This document shows, piece by piece, positions 10,932-21,709 of a stretch of 64,000 nt of DNA. The stretch lies in NCBI GenBank assembly GCA_009193035.1, contig SWDT01000296.1, forward strand, positions 1-64,000, read 5' to 3'. Position 1 is the stretch's first letter. Each line of letters begins with the position of its first letter. The notes under the pieces were generated by a model. That model was not told the origin of the DNA, did not search any database, and saw only the letters and a list, made by a program, of their open reading frames with translations. This DNA is from Halicephalobus mephisto (Eukaryota > Nematoda > Chromadorea > Rhabditida > Panagrolaimidae). The translations under genes were made by a program, and so were the position numbers.

Positions 10932-11019
10932 GCCCGGTTAGCTCAGTCGGTAGAGCACCAGACTCTTAACCTCCGGGAGAGCGATCTGGCTGTCGCGGGT
11001 TCGAGCCCCGCATCGGGCT
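10932..11019 (+). tRNA. tRNA-Lys(CTT) with a 15-nt intron
   Basis: Acceptor stem GCCCGGT pairs with ATCGGGC, D arm GCTCAGTCGGTAGAGC, anticodon stem CCAGA/TCTGG, loop CTCTTAA, T arm GCGGGTTCGAGCCCCGC. Compared with the copy at 11122, a 15-nt insert (CCTCCGGGAGAGCGA) sits right after the anticodon loop at the standard 37/38 intron position. GAGAG within it can pair with CTCTT of the anticodon region, as expected for eukaryotic pre-tRNA introns. A T6 run follows as a Pol III terminator. Confidence 0.92.
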
Positions 11020-11121
11020 TATTTTTTGCAATTCGATTAAAATAGTGTAAATTTTATTTTTGATTTTAAAAAGCTGAATAAAATTTATTTAAAAAATTTA
11101 CAAGCACAGACCGCCGTCGCC

Positions 11122-11194
11122 GCCCGGTTAGCTCAGTCGGTAGAGCACCAGACTCTTAATCTGGCTGTCGCGGGTTCGAGCCCCGCATTGGGCT
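11122..11194 (+). tRNA. tRNA-Lys(CTT), intronless
   Basis: A 73-nt cloverleaf: acceptor GCCCGGT/ATTGGGC, anticodon loop CTCTTAA, T arm GCGGGTTCGAGCCCCGC. Apart from the intron it differs from the upstream copy by one acceptor-stem base. Flanked by GCCGTCGC upstream and a T6 terminator downstream. Confidence 0.95.
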
Positions 11195-11204
11195 TCATTT
11201 TTTC

Positions 11205-11460
11205 GAATTTCGTGGAAAAATAAATTTCATAATAAAGTTAAAAAAACAAAATAAAAAAAAATGAACTTTATAATAAATTTTAAAAAACAAAATTTCTTTA
11301 AAAAAATAAATTTCATAATAAATTTTAAAAATGAACTTTATAATAAAGTTAAAAAAACAAAATAAAAAAAATCAACTTTATAATGAATTTTAAAAAACAA
11401 AATTTCTTTAAAAAAATAAATTTCATAATAAATTTTAAAAAGAAAAGTTTCTTTAAAAAC
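11205..11460. repeat. Imperfect tandem repeat of TTTCATAATAAATTTTAAAA units
   Basis: Alternating ATAAATTTCATAATAAA and GAACTTTATAATAAA modules separated by A-rich runs, several copies. Confidence 0.6.
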
Positions 11461-11984
11461 ATGTTTAATACCCGGAAGGAAAAATACTGAAACTAGTCTG
11501 TTAGAAAAACACCCTTCGATAAATCTTAATTAAAAAAACAGAATCTTTAACGCCGAGGAAATGAAAAAAACCAACATTTGACAAAATGTATTCCAAAATT
11601 CGCGAATGTCAAGAAAATCGAGAATCATTAAAATGCTAATTATTCTGGAAAAATTCGAGAACTTTGAAATCATGTAATAAAAGTTAAAAATTAAAAATAA
11701 ATTTTTTTAAAAAATTATTCGAAAATGAATTTTTAAAAGTTTTAGGATTGTAGGAAATATAAAAAAGTCGATTTTTATAAAATTGTTAAATTTTAAAATT
11801 TTTAAAATTTTTAAAATTTTTAAAGCGAAAATTAAAAAGTCGTTTTTTAAATTAAAAATTAAAATTAACAAAGTTATTTAAAACAGAATTTTAGGATTGA
11901 AGAAAAAAAAGACAAATTTATCATTTTTAAATTTTTTTAGAATAGTCAATTTTTTAAGCGGGAATTCGCAAATATTTAATTTAT

Positions 11985-12235
11985 AAAAATTCTAAAAATA
12001 ATTTTATTTATAAAAATTCTAAAAATAATTTTATTTATAAAAATTCTAAAAAGTTATAAATTTAAAAATTAAAGATTCTAAAAAATATATAATTTTTAAA
12101 AATTAAAAATTCTGAAAATAATTTTATTTATAAAAATTCTAAAAAATATTTTATTTATAAAAATTCTAAAAAGTTATAAATTTAAAAATTAAAAATTCTA
12201 AAAATAATTTTATTTTATTATAATTTTCGTTTTAA
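11985..12235. repeat. Tandem repeat, TTATAAAAATTCTAAAAATA units
   Basis: At least six imperfect copies of a 30-40 bp A+T-only unit. Confidence 0.6.
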
Positions 12236-12264
12236 AAATAGGAATAAAACCACAACAAGTGAAG

Positions 12265-12402
12265 TGTTTTTGGAGCTTTGTTGCGTGACGATGAGCCTCC
12301 GGAATGAAGACGGAAGGCTGTCTTCCTTCAGAAAAGCCGACTTTGATTTTTGAAGCGGCACTCAGGAACCCATAAAATTTTTGAACCAAGTCGGCTTTTT
12401 TT
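12265..12402 (+). ncRNA. Possible structured RNA in an A+T-rich desert
   Basis: About 140 bp of balanced base composition with no useful ORF. Two perfect inverted repeats are visible: GAAGAC/GTCTTC around an 8-nt loop near 12305-12325, and AAGCCGACTT (12334-12343) with AAGTCGGCTT (12388-12397), the latter followed directly by a T run like a Pol III terminator. The loop of the second stem contains AAAATTTTTGAAC, which resembles an Sm-binding site. I cannot match it to U1-U6, SL, SmY, 7SL or RNase P RNA by eye. It may equally be an old MITE. Confidence 0.35.
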
Positions 12403-12784
12403 GAAAAAAAAATTTTTAAAGAACGTCAGATTTTTTATCAAGGAACACTTGCATTCAAATCTTTTTCAAAAATCATAATATTATAAAAGATAAAAAATCT
12501 TAAAAAACTTCAAAAAAAACAAAAATAATTTTAAAAAGTTATAAAAATAAAAAAAATTAAAAAAACTAAAATAATTTTAAAAAATAAAAAACATTTTTAA
12601 ATAACTTAAAAAAACAAAAAATTTAAAAATAATTTTAAATAATTTTAAAAAGTTATAAAAAAACAAAAAATTTTTAAAAAATTCAGAAAAAGCTAAAATG
12701 ATTTTAAAAAATTAAATGTTTTTAAATTTTTTAAAAATGCAAAAAAATATTTAGTGAATTTTGGAAAATTCTGGGATTTTTAAA

Positions 12785-13015
12785 AATTTTATAAAAATAC
12801 GGTAATCAAGAAATATTTTTAAAAATTTTATAAAAATACAGTAATCAAGAAATATTTTTTAAAATTTTATAAAAATACAGTAATCAAGAAATATTTTTTT
12901 TAATTTTATAAAAATACGGTAATCAAGGAATATTTTTTAAAATTCTATAAAAATACGGTAATCAAAAAATATTTTTTCAAATTTTATAAAAATACGGTAA
13001 TCAAGGAATATTTTT
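12785..13015. repeat. Tandem repeat, about 43-bp unit, five to six copies
   Basis: Unit contains TTTTATAAAAATACAGTAAT followed by CAAGAAATATTTTT; copies are highly similar. Confidence 0.75.
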
Positions 13016-13144
13016 TAAACAAACTGTCTCATCTCGAATTGAGATTAGACAAAGGAAAAAAGTCATTTAATTCTTTGTAAAATCCAAGAATCGTGGGAAA
13101 ATCCAACAATCGAATTCATCAAGTACGAACATCTCCGTGCCAAA

Positions 13145-13830
13145 GTCTATAAAGTGCTCAACATCGAAATTAAAGCGGAATTTGCAAGTTGCGCGCAACA
13201 TTTAAACAAATAAGTCAACATCGAAATCAAATTTCAAATTGCTTGCAATATTCAAACAAATGGATCGACATCATATTCAAAATCAAAGTAAAATTTGCAG
13301 ATTGCGCGCAACGTTCAAGCAAATAAGTCGAGATCAAAATCAAACTCGCAGGTTGCGCGCAACATTCAAATACATTGATCGGTATCTCTATTTCATAGAT
13401 ATTTCGATATCAAAATTAAACTCGCAGGTTGCGCGCAACATTTAAAAAAATAAGTCGATATCAAAATCAAACTCGCATATTGCGCCCAATATTCAAGTAT
13501 ATTGATCGGTATTTATTTAATAAATATTTCGATATCAAAATTAAACTCGCAGGTTGCGCGCAACATTTAAAAAAATAAGTCGATATCAAAATCAAACTCG
13601 CAGGTTGCGCGCAATATTCAAGTACATTGGTCAGTTATTATTTCATAGATATTTCGAAATGAAAACAAAATTCGCAGTTTTCTCGGAACATTCTGTCAGC
13701 TCGATTGGCATTTATAAATATTTCGAAATCAAAGTAAAATTTGCACTTTGCTTGCAATATTTGGACGAGCTGACGTACTTAAATACTGCAAAAAATTTAA
13801 TTTAATTTTGATGTGGAGCACTTTATAGAC
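13145..13830. repeat. TIR element (family Y) with internal TTGCGCGCAA repeats
   Basis: Ends GTCTATAAAGTGCTCAACAT and ATGTGGAGCACTTTATAGAC are inverted repeats of about 28 bp. The interior is a tandem array of 50-100 bp units, each with GATATCAAAATCAAACTCGC followed by the palindromic GGTTGCGCGCAACATT. No protein coding; ORFs here are repeat translations. Confidence 0.8.
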
Positions 13831-13869
13831 CCTTACACTGGAGGAAATAAAAACGTCGAAAATCAACCA

Positions 13870-14075
13870 TCTTTTTCCAAAAAAAAAAAACGCAATCTGG
13901 TCTCGGAAGCGACAAGTGACCAGTTTTGCCTCTTGAGACTGACTAGGACAAAAGACGAAAACTGATGGCCTCTGGCAAGGCCATTTTTCATGTTCCCCGG
14001 AGTATGATTAGGGAGTTTTTGAAAGAACTCCGAGTCAGGATAGTTGACAAACAAGTTCAAAACTGATCATTTTGG
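13870..14075. other. GC-balanced island with two hairpins, unassigned
   Basis: Contains GGCCTCTGGCAAGGCC and GGAGTTTTTGAAAGAACTCC hairpins, and begins next to an A run that on the minus strand would be a T11 terminator after GATTGCG. A minus-strand 65-codon ORF (13863-14060) spans it without recognisable features. It could be a minus-strand ncRNA or a remnant. Confidence 0.3.
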
Positions 14076-14354
14076 GTAAATTATGAGTTGACAGAAAAAA
14101 AATTGAAAATAATTATATAATTTAAATTTCGTAAAAAATTTATAGTTTTCGAAGACGTGGAAATTGGTTCAATGACGGATAAGTACGGTAGGGACAGAAT
14201 TATTTTCTCTAAAATGAAAATTGGATTCTACGTACTGTAAAAGTAAAAATCAGAACTATTGAGTTCAAAAATCGAGGATTTTAAAAACTTTACAGTTCTG
14301 GTAAAACTAATAAAAATAAATTTTTCCATGAAGAATTCCAATCTAGAAACAAAA

Positions 14355-14932
14355 ACACAAAAACGGAGACAGTAAAACGACTGTGATGTATCAAACATTA
14401 TATTTAATACATCGATATCATACTTAATATATCGATGTATTGGGTCAATATATCTGATATATTAGAACCAGTTTAACATATCAGATATACTGTATATAAT
14501 GCATCGATATCATACTTAATATATCGATATATTAGAACCAGTTTAATCCATCAGATATACTGTATATAATGCATCGATATCATACTTAATATATCTATAT
14601 ATTAGGTACAATATATCCGATACCTTAGGTACAATATATCGATATATTAGATATAATATGTTCAATATATTAGGTACAATATATTCGATAAATCAGAATC
14701 GTTGTGACGAAACAACATATTAGATGCAATCCACCAATATCATATTTAATACATCGATACATTAAATATAATCCACAAATATCGTACTTAATATATTACT
14801 GTATTCAATATAATACATCCTATACATCACAGTCATTTTAATACATCGGTACATTAAATACAATACATCCAATGCATTAGAGTCATTTTAATACATCGGT
14901 ACATTATATGTCATGTATCTATTTTTGTGTGT
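14355..14932. repeat. ACACAAAAAC-type TIR element (family X) filled with ATATATCGATATATTA satellite
   Basis: Left end ACACAAAAACGG and right end TTTTTGTGTGT. The interior is a degenerate array of TAATATATCGATATATTA and CAGATATACTGTATATAATG units. Same architecture as 60771-61357. Confidence 0.75.
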
Positions 14933-14935
14933 AGA

Positions 14936-15480
14936 GTTCAGTTTAATGGAAGATTAAGATGATAAGACCAAACTTGCTTCCCTAAAGAAAAGATAAAACA
15001 AAAATAAGATAATGGGTTTCTATATAATATGAAGGTAGGGTAGTAGGGATGAACTCACTTCCTTGGAATAAAAATCAAACATAGAGGAAGGGAGTCATGG
15101 GGTTCTATATACTGTAAACATAAGACCATGAGGGTAGACTGATATCCTTGAAGTAGAATGGAACGTAGATGGCATTAGGGACTGACCGAATGCTGGGAGA
15201 AAATAGCAAGGACGAAGCTGTTTTTCTAATAAAAATTCAGGTTCAAAAAGAAGAAAGTACAAGATTCGGTCTAATGATGAGGTAAGATAATGAGGATGAA
15301 CTTGTTCTTATATAAAAAAACTGAATACAGAAGAAACAGGATAAACAAGTTTGATCGAATCTTAGAAGAAGATAGTGGGGATGAAATTACTTCTTTAAGG
15401 GACAAATCGAAGAGAAGCAAACAATAGTGTTCCCTCTACTGTAAGGGTAGATGATAAGAACAAACTTAGTCCTCTCGAGA
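14936..15480. other. Purine-rich non-coding DNA with loose repeats
   Basis: Recurring GATAATGGGGATGAACT / GATAAGACCAAACTTG-like phrases at irregular spacing. No open frame of note on either strand. Confidence 0.45.
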
Positions 15481-15529
15481 GGGGAGAGAGATATAAAGTC
15501 AACTCTCCCCATATTTTTTCTGGGAGGGG

Positions 15530-16190
15530 AATATAAATTTTTTTATTTTAAAAAGAACTTTTTTCTGAACTCTTAGGAAGAAACTAGGATAATTATTCTT
15601 CAATAAGGGGGAAATATAAGGCTAAATCTCTCTATCTAGAAAAATATAAAATTAATTTTTTTATTTTTTAAGAAAATTCTATTCCGAATTCTTAGGAAGA
15701 AACTAAGATACTTATTTCTTCAATAAGGGGAAAATATAGTCAAATTTCTATCTAGAAAAATATAAAATTTATTTTTTTATTTTAAAAAGAACTTTTTTCT
15801 GAACTCCTAGAAAGAAACTAGGGTAATTATTCTTCAATAAGAGAAAATATAAGGTTAAATCTCTTAATTTTTTTTATCAAATAAGAAATATAAAATTAAT
15901 TTTTTTTATTTTTAAAGAAAACCTTCTTCTGAGCTTTTAAGAAGAATATAGGATACCTATTTTTCAATAGGGGGAAATATAGTCAAATTTCTATCTAGAA
16001 AAAATATAAAATTTATTTTTTTATTTTTAAAGAAAATTCTATTCTGAACTCTTAGGAAGAAACTAAGATACCTATTTCTTCAATAAGGGGGAAATATAAG
16101 GCTAAATCTCTCTATCTAGAAAAAATATAAAATTAATTTTTTTATTTTTTAAGAAAATTCTATTCCGAATTCTTAGGAAGAAAATGAAAC
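15530..16190. repeat. Tandem repeat, unit about 115-120 bp
   Basis: About six copies containing CTGAACTCTTAGGAAGAAAC then TTCTTCAATAAGGGGGAAAT and CTCTCTATCTAGAAAAATAT. Confidence 0.75.
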
Positions 16191-16413
16191 AACCGTTTCT
16201 TTGACTTAAATCCCACAGAATCCCGTTTTTCCTGAGGAACAATACCAAATCCGAAAATCCATCTCTAAAAAGTACTGTATTTTAATTTTAATTTTTTAAT
16301 TAAACATGATTTTTAAAATTTGAAAAATGTTGAAATTACTAATTTTAAAATTTTATAAATTTCGAATAACAACTAAAAATTTAATTTTATAAAATAACCG
16401 AAAATTTAATTCA

Positions 16414-16596
16414 ATGTCAAAGTCAAAATTGAAGTCATCTGGAATGGAACAATTACCCCCCGACATTCAAGCTGTTCCATCTCTCCCCCGGGACCTCCAG
16501 GGATTCCAGTTTTGCCTTTTGACAGCGCTGATGAAATTTCGCGATAATCCGCAGACTTTTGTGGTTCCAAAATTCGACAAACTTTTAGAAATTTAA
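16414..16596 (+). CDS. Small ORF, 60 aa, unknown function
   Basis: Single-exon frame from the first ATG after an A+T-rich leader. The sequence is not low-complexity (LPPDIQAVPSLPRDLQGFQF, then CLLTALMKFRDNPQTFVVPK) and is GC-richer than its flanks. An AATAAA-like signal follows the stop within 20 nt. No signal peptide, transmembrane segment or known motif. It could be the last exon of a gene whose earlier exons are not visible, but no acceptor is obvious before the ATG. Confidence 0.55.
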   Translation: MSKSKLKSSGMEQLPPDIQAVPSLPRDLQGFQFCLLTALMKFRDNPQTFVVPKFDKLLEI

Positions 16597-16624
16597 TTTT
16601 AAAAATAAAAACAGCAACACGTTT

Positions 16625-16965
16625 TTGAGGGACTACAGTAATGTTATTTACAATGTATAAAGTACAATAAATACTGTCTGAAGGCAGACAGAGGATTCTA
16701 TATTCTATACGACCGTAATCTAGGAAATCCTAAATCCATCTAAAAATTTTTTTTTTTTAAAAAGTTACTTTAAAATTTAACGAATTTTTAGAAAATTTAA
16801 TTGTTAAATATTTTTAGGAACTACAGTAATGTTATTTACGATGTATAAAGTACAACAAATACTGTCTGAAGGCAGACAGAGGATTCTATACCCTATATGA
16901 CCGTAATCTAGGAAATCCTAAATCCATCTAAAAAAATTTTTTTTTTAAAAAGTTACTCTAAAATC
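16625..16965. repeat. Direct duplication of about 170 bp
   Basis: GGAACTACAGTAATGTTATT through CTGTCTGAAGGCAGACAGAG to AAATCCTAAATCCATCTAAA occurs at about 16629-16750 and 16808-16935 with few differences. CTGTCTGAAGGCAGACAG is itself a hairpin. A second smaller direct repeat (TTCTCAAGACCATTTC...TAATAAAACT) lies at 17150-17310. Confidence 0.75.
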
Positions 16966-17393
16966 CTCATTTAAGCTACGGTAATTTTTAAAATCTTCAA
17001 AAAATTCACGTCAAAACCACTTTATAACATTGTTCATTTTTGTTTTTGTAATAACAAGATCATTTTCAAAGTAGTAAAATTATGAAATCGTCACAAAAAT
17101 CAAGATTTTTAAATGGGTTACTGTAATTTTTAAAAATTTCTGAAAATTCTTCTCAAGACCATTTCATAATAAAACTAATTTTTGATTTTTACAGTAATGT
17201 GATTGATTGCAAAATTCCCCAAAAAAATCAAAAATTCTACATAGATTACTGTAATTTTTAGTTTTCTAGAAATTCTTCTCAAGACCATTTCGTAATAAAA
17301 CTGATTTTTGACTTTTTATAATAGTACAGTAAAGATTTATTAAATTTCGTCAAAATTGATCATCGAGGTCGTTTTTAAAAAATACATTCGAAT

Positions 17394-19098
17394 TTAATGA
17401 GCAAGAGCATAAGCGGCGGCCACAGTGAGGAAAGCTGCGAGAGAGAAGCCAGTGCCAGAGGCGCCGTTGAAGCCTTGATCGAAGTTTCTGTTGAATCCAG
17501 TGGTCGAGTACATGTTGTTGTTACGGTTGTAATAAGGTGACTGAGTAGTTCCATAGGGATTGTAGTTGTTGTTGGCATATTGCTGAAATTCCAAATATTA
17601 GATACAGTACTCAATAAAGATGTGAAGACGGAAATCTTCATCTACAGTAAGCAGATAAAGGAGCAACTGAGAACGATTCTGAGTCTTTTCTGGATTAAAA
17701 TTTCATGTTTTTATACCAGTTCAACAAGGTCCGAAATGGGTCTGACCTAGGTCCTCTCAAAAGGTCCTGATATGGTCTAGTCCAGGTCCTAATCCAGCCT
17801 GGCCTAGTTCCTCTCAGAAGGTCCTGTTCTAGATCCTTTTAAAACGTCTTAATTTGATCGGTTTAGGTTCTTCTGAAAAGTTCTAAACCAGTCTGGTTTA
17901 GGTCCTAAAAGACCCTAATTCGACCTGACTTAGGTCCTCTCAAAAGGTCCTAATACGGTCTAGTCCAGATTCCTTCAAAAGGTTCTGATTTTGCCTGACT
18001 TAGGTCCTCGCAGAAGGTTCTAATTTTGCCTAGCCTAGGTCTTTCTGAAAGGTCCTAATCCAGTCTGGTCTAGGTCCTAAAAGATCCTAATTTCGTCCGG
18101 TCCAGATCTTTTCGGAAGCCCTAATCCAATCCGATATGGATGTTTCTAGAATATTCTCATCATACTCCATTTAGGTCTTTTTAGAAGGTCCTAGTCAGTC
18201 AGATCTAGATCCTTCCGAAAGGTCCTTAAAAGACAAGTAAATTTTAAAATTATTAAAATTTTTCTAAAAATATATTTTTAAAATTATTAAACTTTTTTAA
18301 TTTTCTGAACCCTCGAAATCTGAATGAAGAAAAGTGTTCCCTAGTTTCGTAAGAAAGCAGATCCGACTCTGAAACCTTTGTTGACTTTGTAACTCAACTT
18401 TGAAGTTTCAAAAAAGTAAAGTTTGTGTCTTTTCATTCAAAAAATTCGGATCAAAGTTTTCAAAGGATTTAGTAGTTTTAAACTTCAAAGAAAAAACGAA
18501 AAATATTCTAAAAAATTTTTTAAAAATTCTATAAAATTTCCAAAAAAAATTAATTTTAAAAATTCCATAAAATTTTCTAAAAAAATTAATTTTAAAAATT
18601 CCATAAAATTTCCAAAAAAAATTAATTTTAAAAATTCTATAAAATTTTCTAAAAAAATTAATTTTAAAAATTCCATAAAATTTCCAAAAAAAATTAATTT
18701 TCAAAAAAATACAGTATTTTTTTATAAAAAGTTTTTTAAATTTGAATTTTTTCGAAAAAAATTATTTAATTTTTTTTTGCAAAATTACTGTATTTTTTTA
18801 GCTTTTAAGAATTTTTAAAGTTTAAAAATTTCTTATTTTTTTTTATTTTTAGGATTTTTAAAATTATTAGATTTTTTAATTTTTAGAATTTTTTAATTTT
18901 TTTATTTTTAGAATTTTTTAGATTTTTTATTTTTAGGGTTTTTTAGATTTTTCTTATTTTTGAAGTTTAATTTTGAAATTGACTTACACGGAACTGGGTT
19001 CCAGGTTCGGGGATGGGCTCGGGGTTCGGCTGGGGAACCTGTTGAGCGAAGGCGGCGACGCAGAGGGCAACGACGAGAACAACAGCAAAGGCACGCAT
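17394..19098 (-). CDS. Short secreted, probably GPI-anchored protein, 99 aa
   Basis: Two exons: 18988-19098 and 17394-17582, joined in phase 0 (TQFR|QYANN) by a 1405-bp intron with a GTAAGT donor and TTTCAG acceptor. Residues 1-18 are a clear signal peptide (MRAFAVVLVVALCVAAFA). A Pro-rich stretch (PQPNPEPIPEPG) follows, then an Asn/Tyr-rich segment, and a C-terminal hydrophobic tail (GTGFSLAAFLTVAAAYALAH) preceded by small residues, as in GPI-anchor signals. It resembles small nematode surface or secreted peptides; I recognise no named family. An acceptor TTTTCAG is one base before the ATG, so either trans-splicing or a 5' UTR intron applies. A GTAAGT-bearing candidate 5' UTR exon lies near 19890-19960. 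Confidence 0.85.
17720..18235. repeat. GGTCCTAATCCAGTCTGGTC minisatellite in an intron
   Basis: About twelve imperfect units of 30-60 bp built on AGGTCCTnATnnnGTCTnGTCTAG; unusually GC-balanced for an intron here. Confidence 0.7.
18505..18710. repeat. 36-bp tandem repeat in the same intron
   Basis: Five copies of AAATTCCATAAAATTTCCAA followed by AAAAAATTAATTTTAA; copies alternate between CCAA and TCTA variants, so the higher-order period is about 72 bp. Confidence 0.75.
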
Positions 19099-19184
19099 TC
19101 TGAAAATCTACAGTATTTTTGAAAAAATCAGGAATTCAATCACGAACATAAATCTACAGTAGTCCAAAAATCGAAATTCAAACA

Positions 19185-19910
19185 TTAATTTTGAAAATTT
19201 ACGGTAATTTTAAAAAAGTAAAATTCGGATTTAATTTTAGGGACTTACAGTATCTTTCAAAAACGAAATTCAGGCACAATTCTGAAGACCTACAGTATGC
19301 TTTAAAGACAAAATTTAAATATTTTAGAAATCTACAGTATACTTCAAAAACTAAAATTAGCTTAGTATTCTGGAGATCTACAGTATGCTTTAGGAAATAA
19401 AAGTTAACTCTATATTTTGGGGACTTACAGTATACCTTAGGAAGTAGGATTTAATTTCGTATTCTGAAAATTTACAGTATTTTTGAAAAATTAAAATTAG
19501 CTTAGTATTCTGGAGACTTACAGTATACTTTGAAAAAAGAAACTTAAATACTTTAGAAACCTACAGTATACCTTAGGAAGTAGGATTTAATTTCGTATTC
19601 TGAGGATTTACAGTATTCTTGAAAAACTAAAATTAGTTTAGTATTTTGGAGACCTACAGTATACTTTAAGAAGTAAAAGTTAACTTCGTTGTCTGAGGAT
19701 TTACAGTATCCTTCAAAAACTAAAATTAACTAAATATTCTGGAGACTTACAGTATTCTTGAAAAACTAAAATTAACTTAGTATTCTGAGAATTTACAGTA
19801 TTTTTGAAAAACTAAAATTAACTTAGTATTCTGGAGACCTACAGTATACTTTAAGAAGTAAAAGTTAACTTAGTATTCTGGAGACTTACGGTATTTTTTG
19901 AAAAAATAGA
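19185..19910. repeat. Minisatellite whose units carry a splice-donor-like motif
   Basis: About twelve units of 40-65 bp. On the minus strand (the direction of the adjacent gene) most contain CTGTAAGTCTCCAGAATACT or a close variant, that is, a GTAAGT donor consensus. Lies just upstream of the small secreted protein gene, probably in its 5' UTR intron or leader. Confidence 0.7.
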
Positions 19911-19919
19911 ACTCAACGA

Positions 19920-20150
19920 CGAGTCGAGAACGAAGAAAAACTGCAAATAGGTTGAAGTTGATTCCTTAGATATATTCTCCCTGAAGTGAGGCGTGGTTAG
20001 ATCGGGATCGACTGGAACTCGGGAAGTGGAAAGTAAACAACTACTGCGCAAGTGATCGACGTGAGCGTTGTTCCTTCCTGAGTAAATTCTCGATTTATAT
20101 TTCTTGCTTCATCAACGAATGTTTGTCTTCCGAGACAGCTCCTGAAATTA
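19920..20150 (-). promoter_or_regulatory. Putative promoter/leader of the small secreted protein gene
   Basis: GC-balanced segment between repeat blocks. On the minus strand an ATATAAAT box (about 20093-20100) precedes about 150 nt of unique sequence that ends with a GTAAGT-type donor near 19890. Inferred only from position and composition. Confidence 0.35.
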
Positions 20151-20159
20151 AGACCAAAT

Positions 20160-20566
20160 GCAACTATGATTTTTATAAAAAATTATTTTTCTTTATTATC
20201 AAAGTACCTCAGGCAAAAATTTCGATTTTCAGTAATAATGCTAATTTTCAATAAAGAAAAAATTTCGAAATTAATTAAATAATTGTCTCACTGAACTTTG
20301 ACAAAAAAAATTTAAATTCTGTTCAGGACCAAAGTTGTTAAAAATTTTCACTTTTTCAAAAAAGTTAAAAAATCACTTTTTTTTTTGAAAATTTTTATAT
20401 TTTTAAAATCAAAAAACAGTAATTTCTCAAATTATTAAAAAAATCAAAATTAATAAAAAAAATTAAAATTAATAAAAAAGGTAAAAAATTAAAATTAATA
20501 AAAAAAATTAAAAAAAAATTAAAATTAATTTAAAATTAATAAAAAATTTAAAAACTAAAATTAATT

Positions 20567-20597
<31 letters not shown>

Positions 20598-20880
20598 TTA
20601 ATAAAAAAAATTAATTTTATAGGTCCTGAACGAAAAAATTAATTTTTAAATGAAACATATTGAAATTAATAATTTTATTTTAATTACAATAATAAATCTA
20701 TCGAAAAAAATTTATTTTAGTATATTTGAAAAAAAATTAATTTCTGTCCGGAACTTTTGATTTTTTATTTTTTATAAGAACTGTGATCTTTAAGTAATTT
20801 GTATTTTTTTAGGATTAACAGGACTTGAAATGTGCACCTATATAAAAACAACGAAGGAAAATTTACACAAAAAAATTCAA
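20160..20880. other. A+T-rich intergenic DNA
   Basis: Long AAATTAATAAAA-type low complexity at 20430-20620. No gene seen. Confidence 0.6.
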
Positions 20881-20884
20881 AAAT

Positions 20885-21300
20885 TTTAAAAAAGTCCCAA
20901 GTAAAAAATTTTCATATTTTAAAAAAAAGTCCAGAGTGGAAGATTTTTAACTTTTTAGAAAAGGGTCCCAAATGGAAAATCTTTAATTTTCAAAAGGGTC
21001 CTGATTGGAAAATTTTTAATTTTTTAAAAAAGGTCTTGAATGGAAAATCGTGAACTTGTTTTAAAAAATATCCCAACTGGAAAACATATTTTTAAAAAGG
21101 GTCCCGAGTGGAAAGTCTTTAATTTTAAAAAGGTCCCGAGTGGAAAATCTTTAATTTTCAAAAGGGTCCCGAGTGGAAAATTTTTAATTTTTTAGAAAAG
21201 GGTCTCGAGTGGAAAATCCTTAATTTTCAAAAGAGTCCCGAGTGGAAAGTCTTTAATTTTCAAAAGAGTCCCGAGTGGAAAATTTTTAATTTTCAAAAGT
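20885..21300. repeat. GGTCCCGAGTGGAAAATCTT minisatellite
   Basis: Ten or more units of 36-40 bp: GGTCCCGAGTGGAAAATC then TTTAATTTTCAAAAG. An apparent ORF here is only the repeat read in one frame. Confidence 0.8.
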
Positions 21301-21709
21301 TATTTGAACTTTGATTTGCTGTATTTTAAAAGTGGATTGTAATCTCTAATTTTTTGAAAACATTTATAAATTTGAAAACAGATTTTGAAATTTAAAGACT
21401 TGAGTGTTCCTAGAGCCGTCAGGATTGTTGATTTTGTGCTCTGATTCATCCCAAAAAATCGGAAGTTCGATGTTGTTTATTTTTGAAAGTATAATTTTAA
21501 AATTTATAAATTTAGTCATCAAAATTCAAACATTTTAAAAAATAAATTTTCAAAAATTCTTTTTTAATAATTTTTAATTTTTTTTAAAATTTTTTTAAAT
21601 TTTTAGATTACGGTATTTCGATTATAAAAAAATATTAAAATTCTCAAATTTTTTAAAATTGATTAAATATTTTTAAAATTAAGAAAACTCAAAATCTTAA
21701 ATTTTGCAA

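Noticed and set aside
18408..18818. Phe/Lys/Ile-rich ORFs on both strands
   Set aside because: Open frames created by a 36-bp tandem repeat in an intron.
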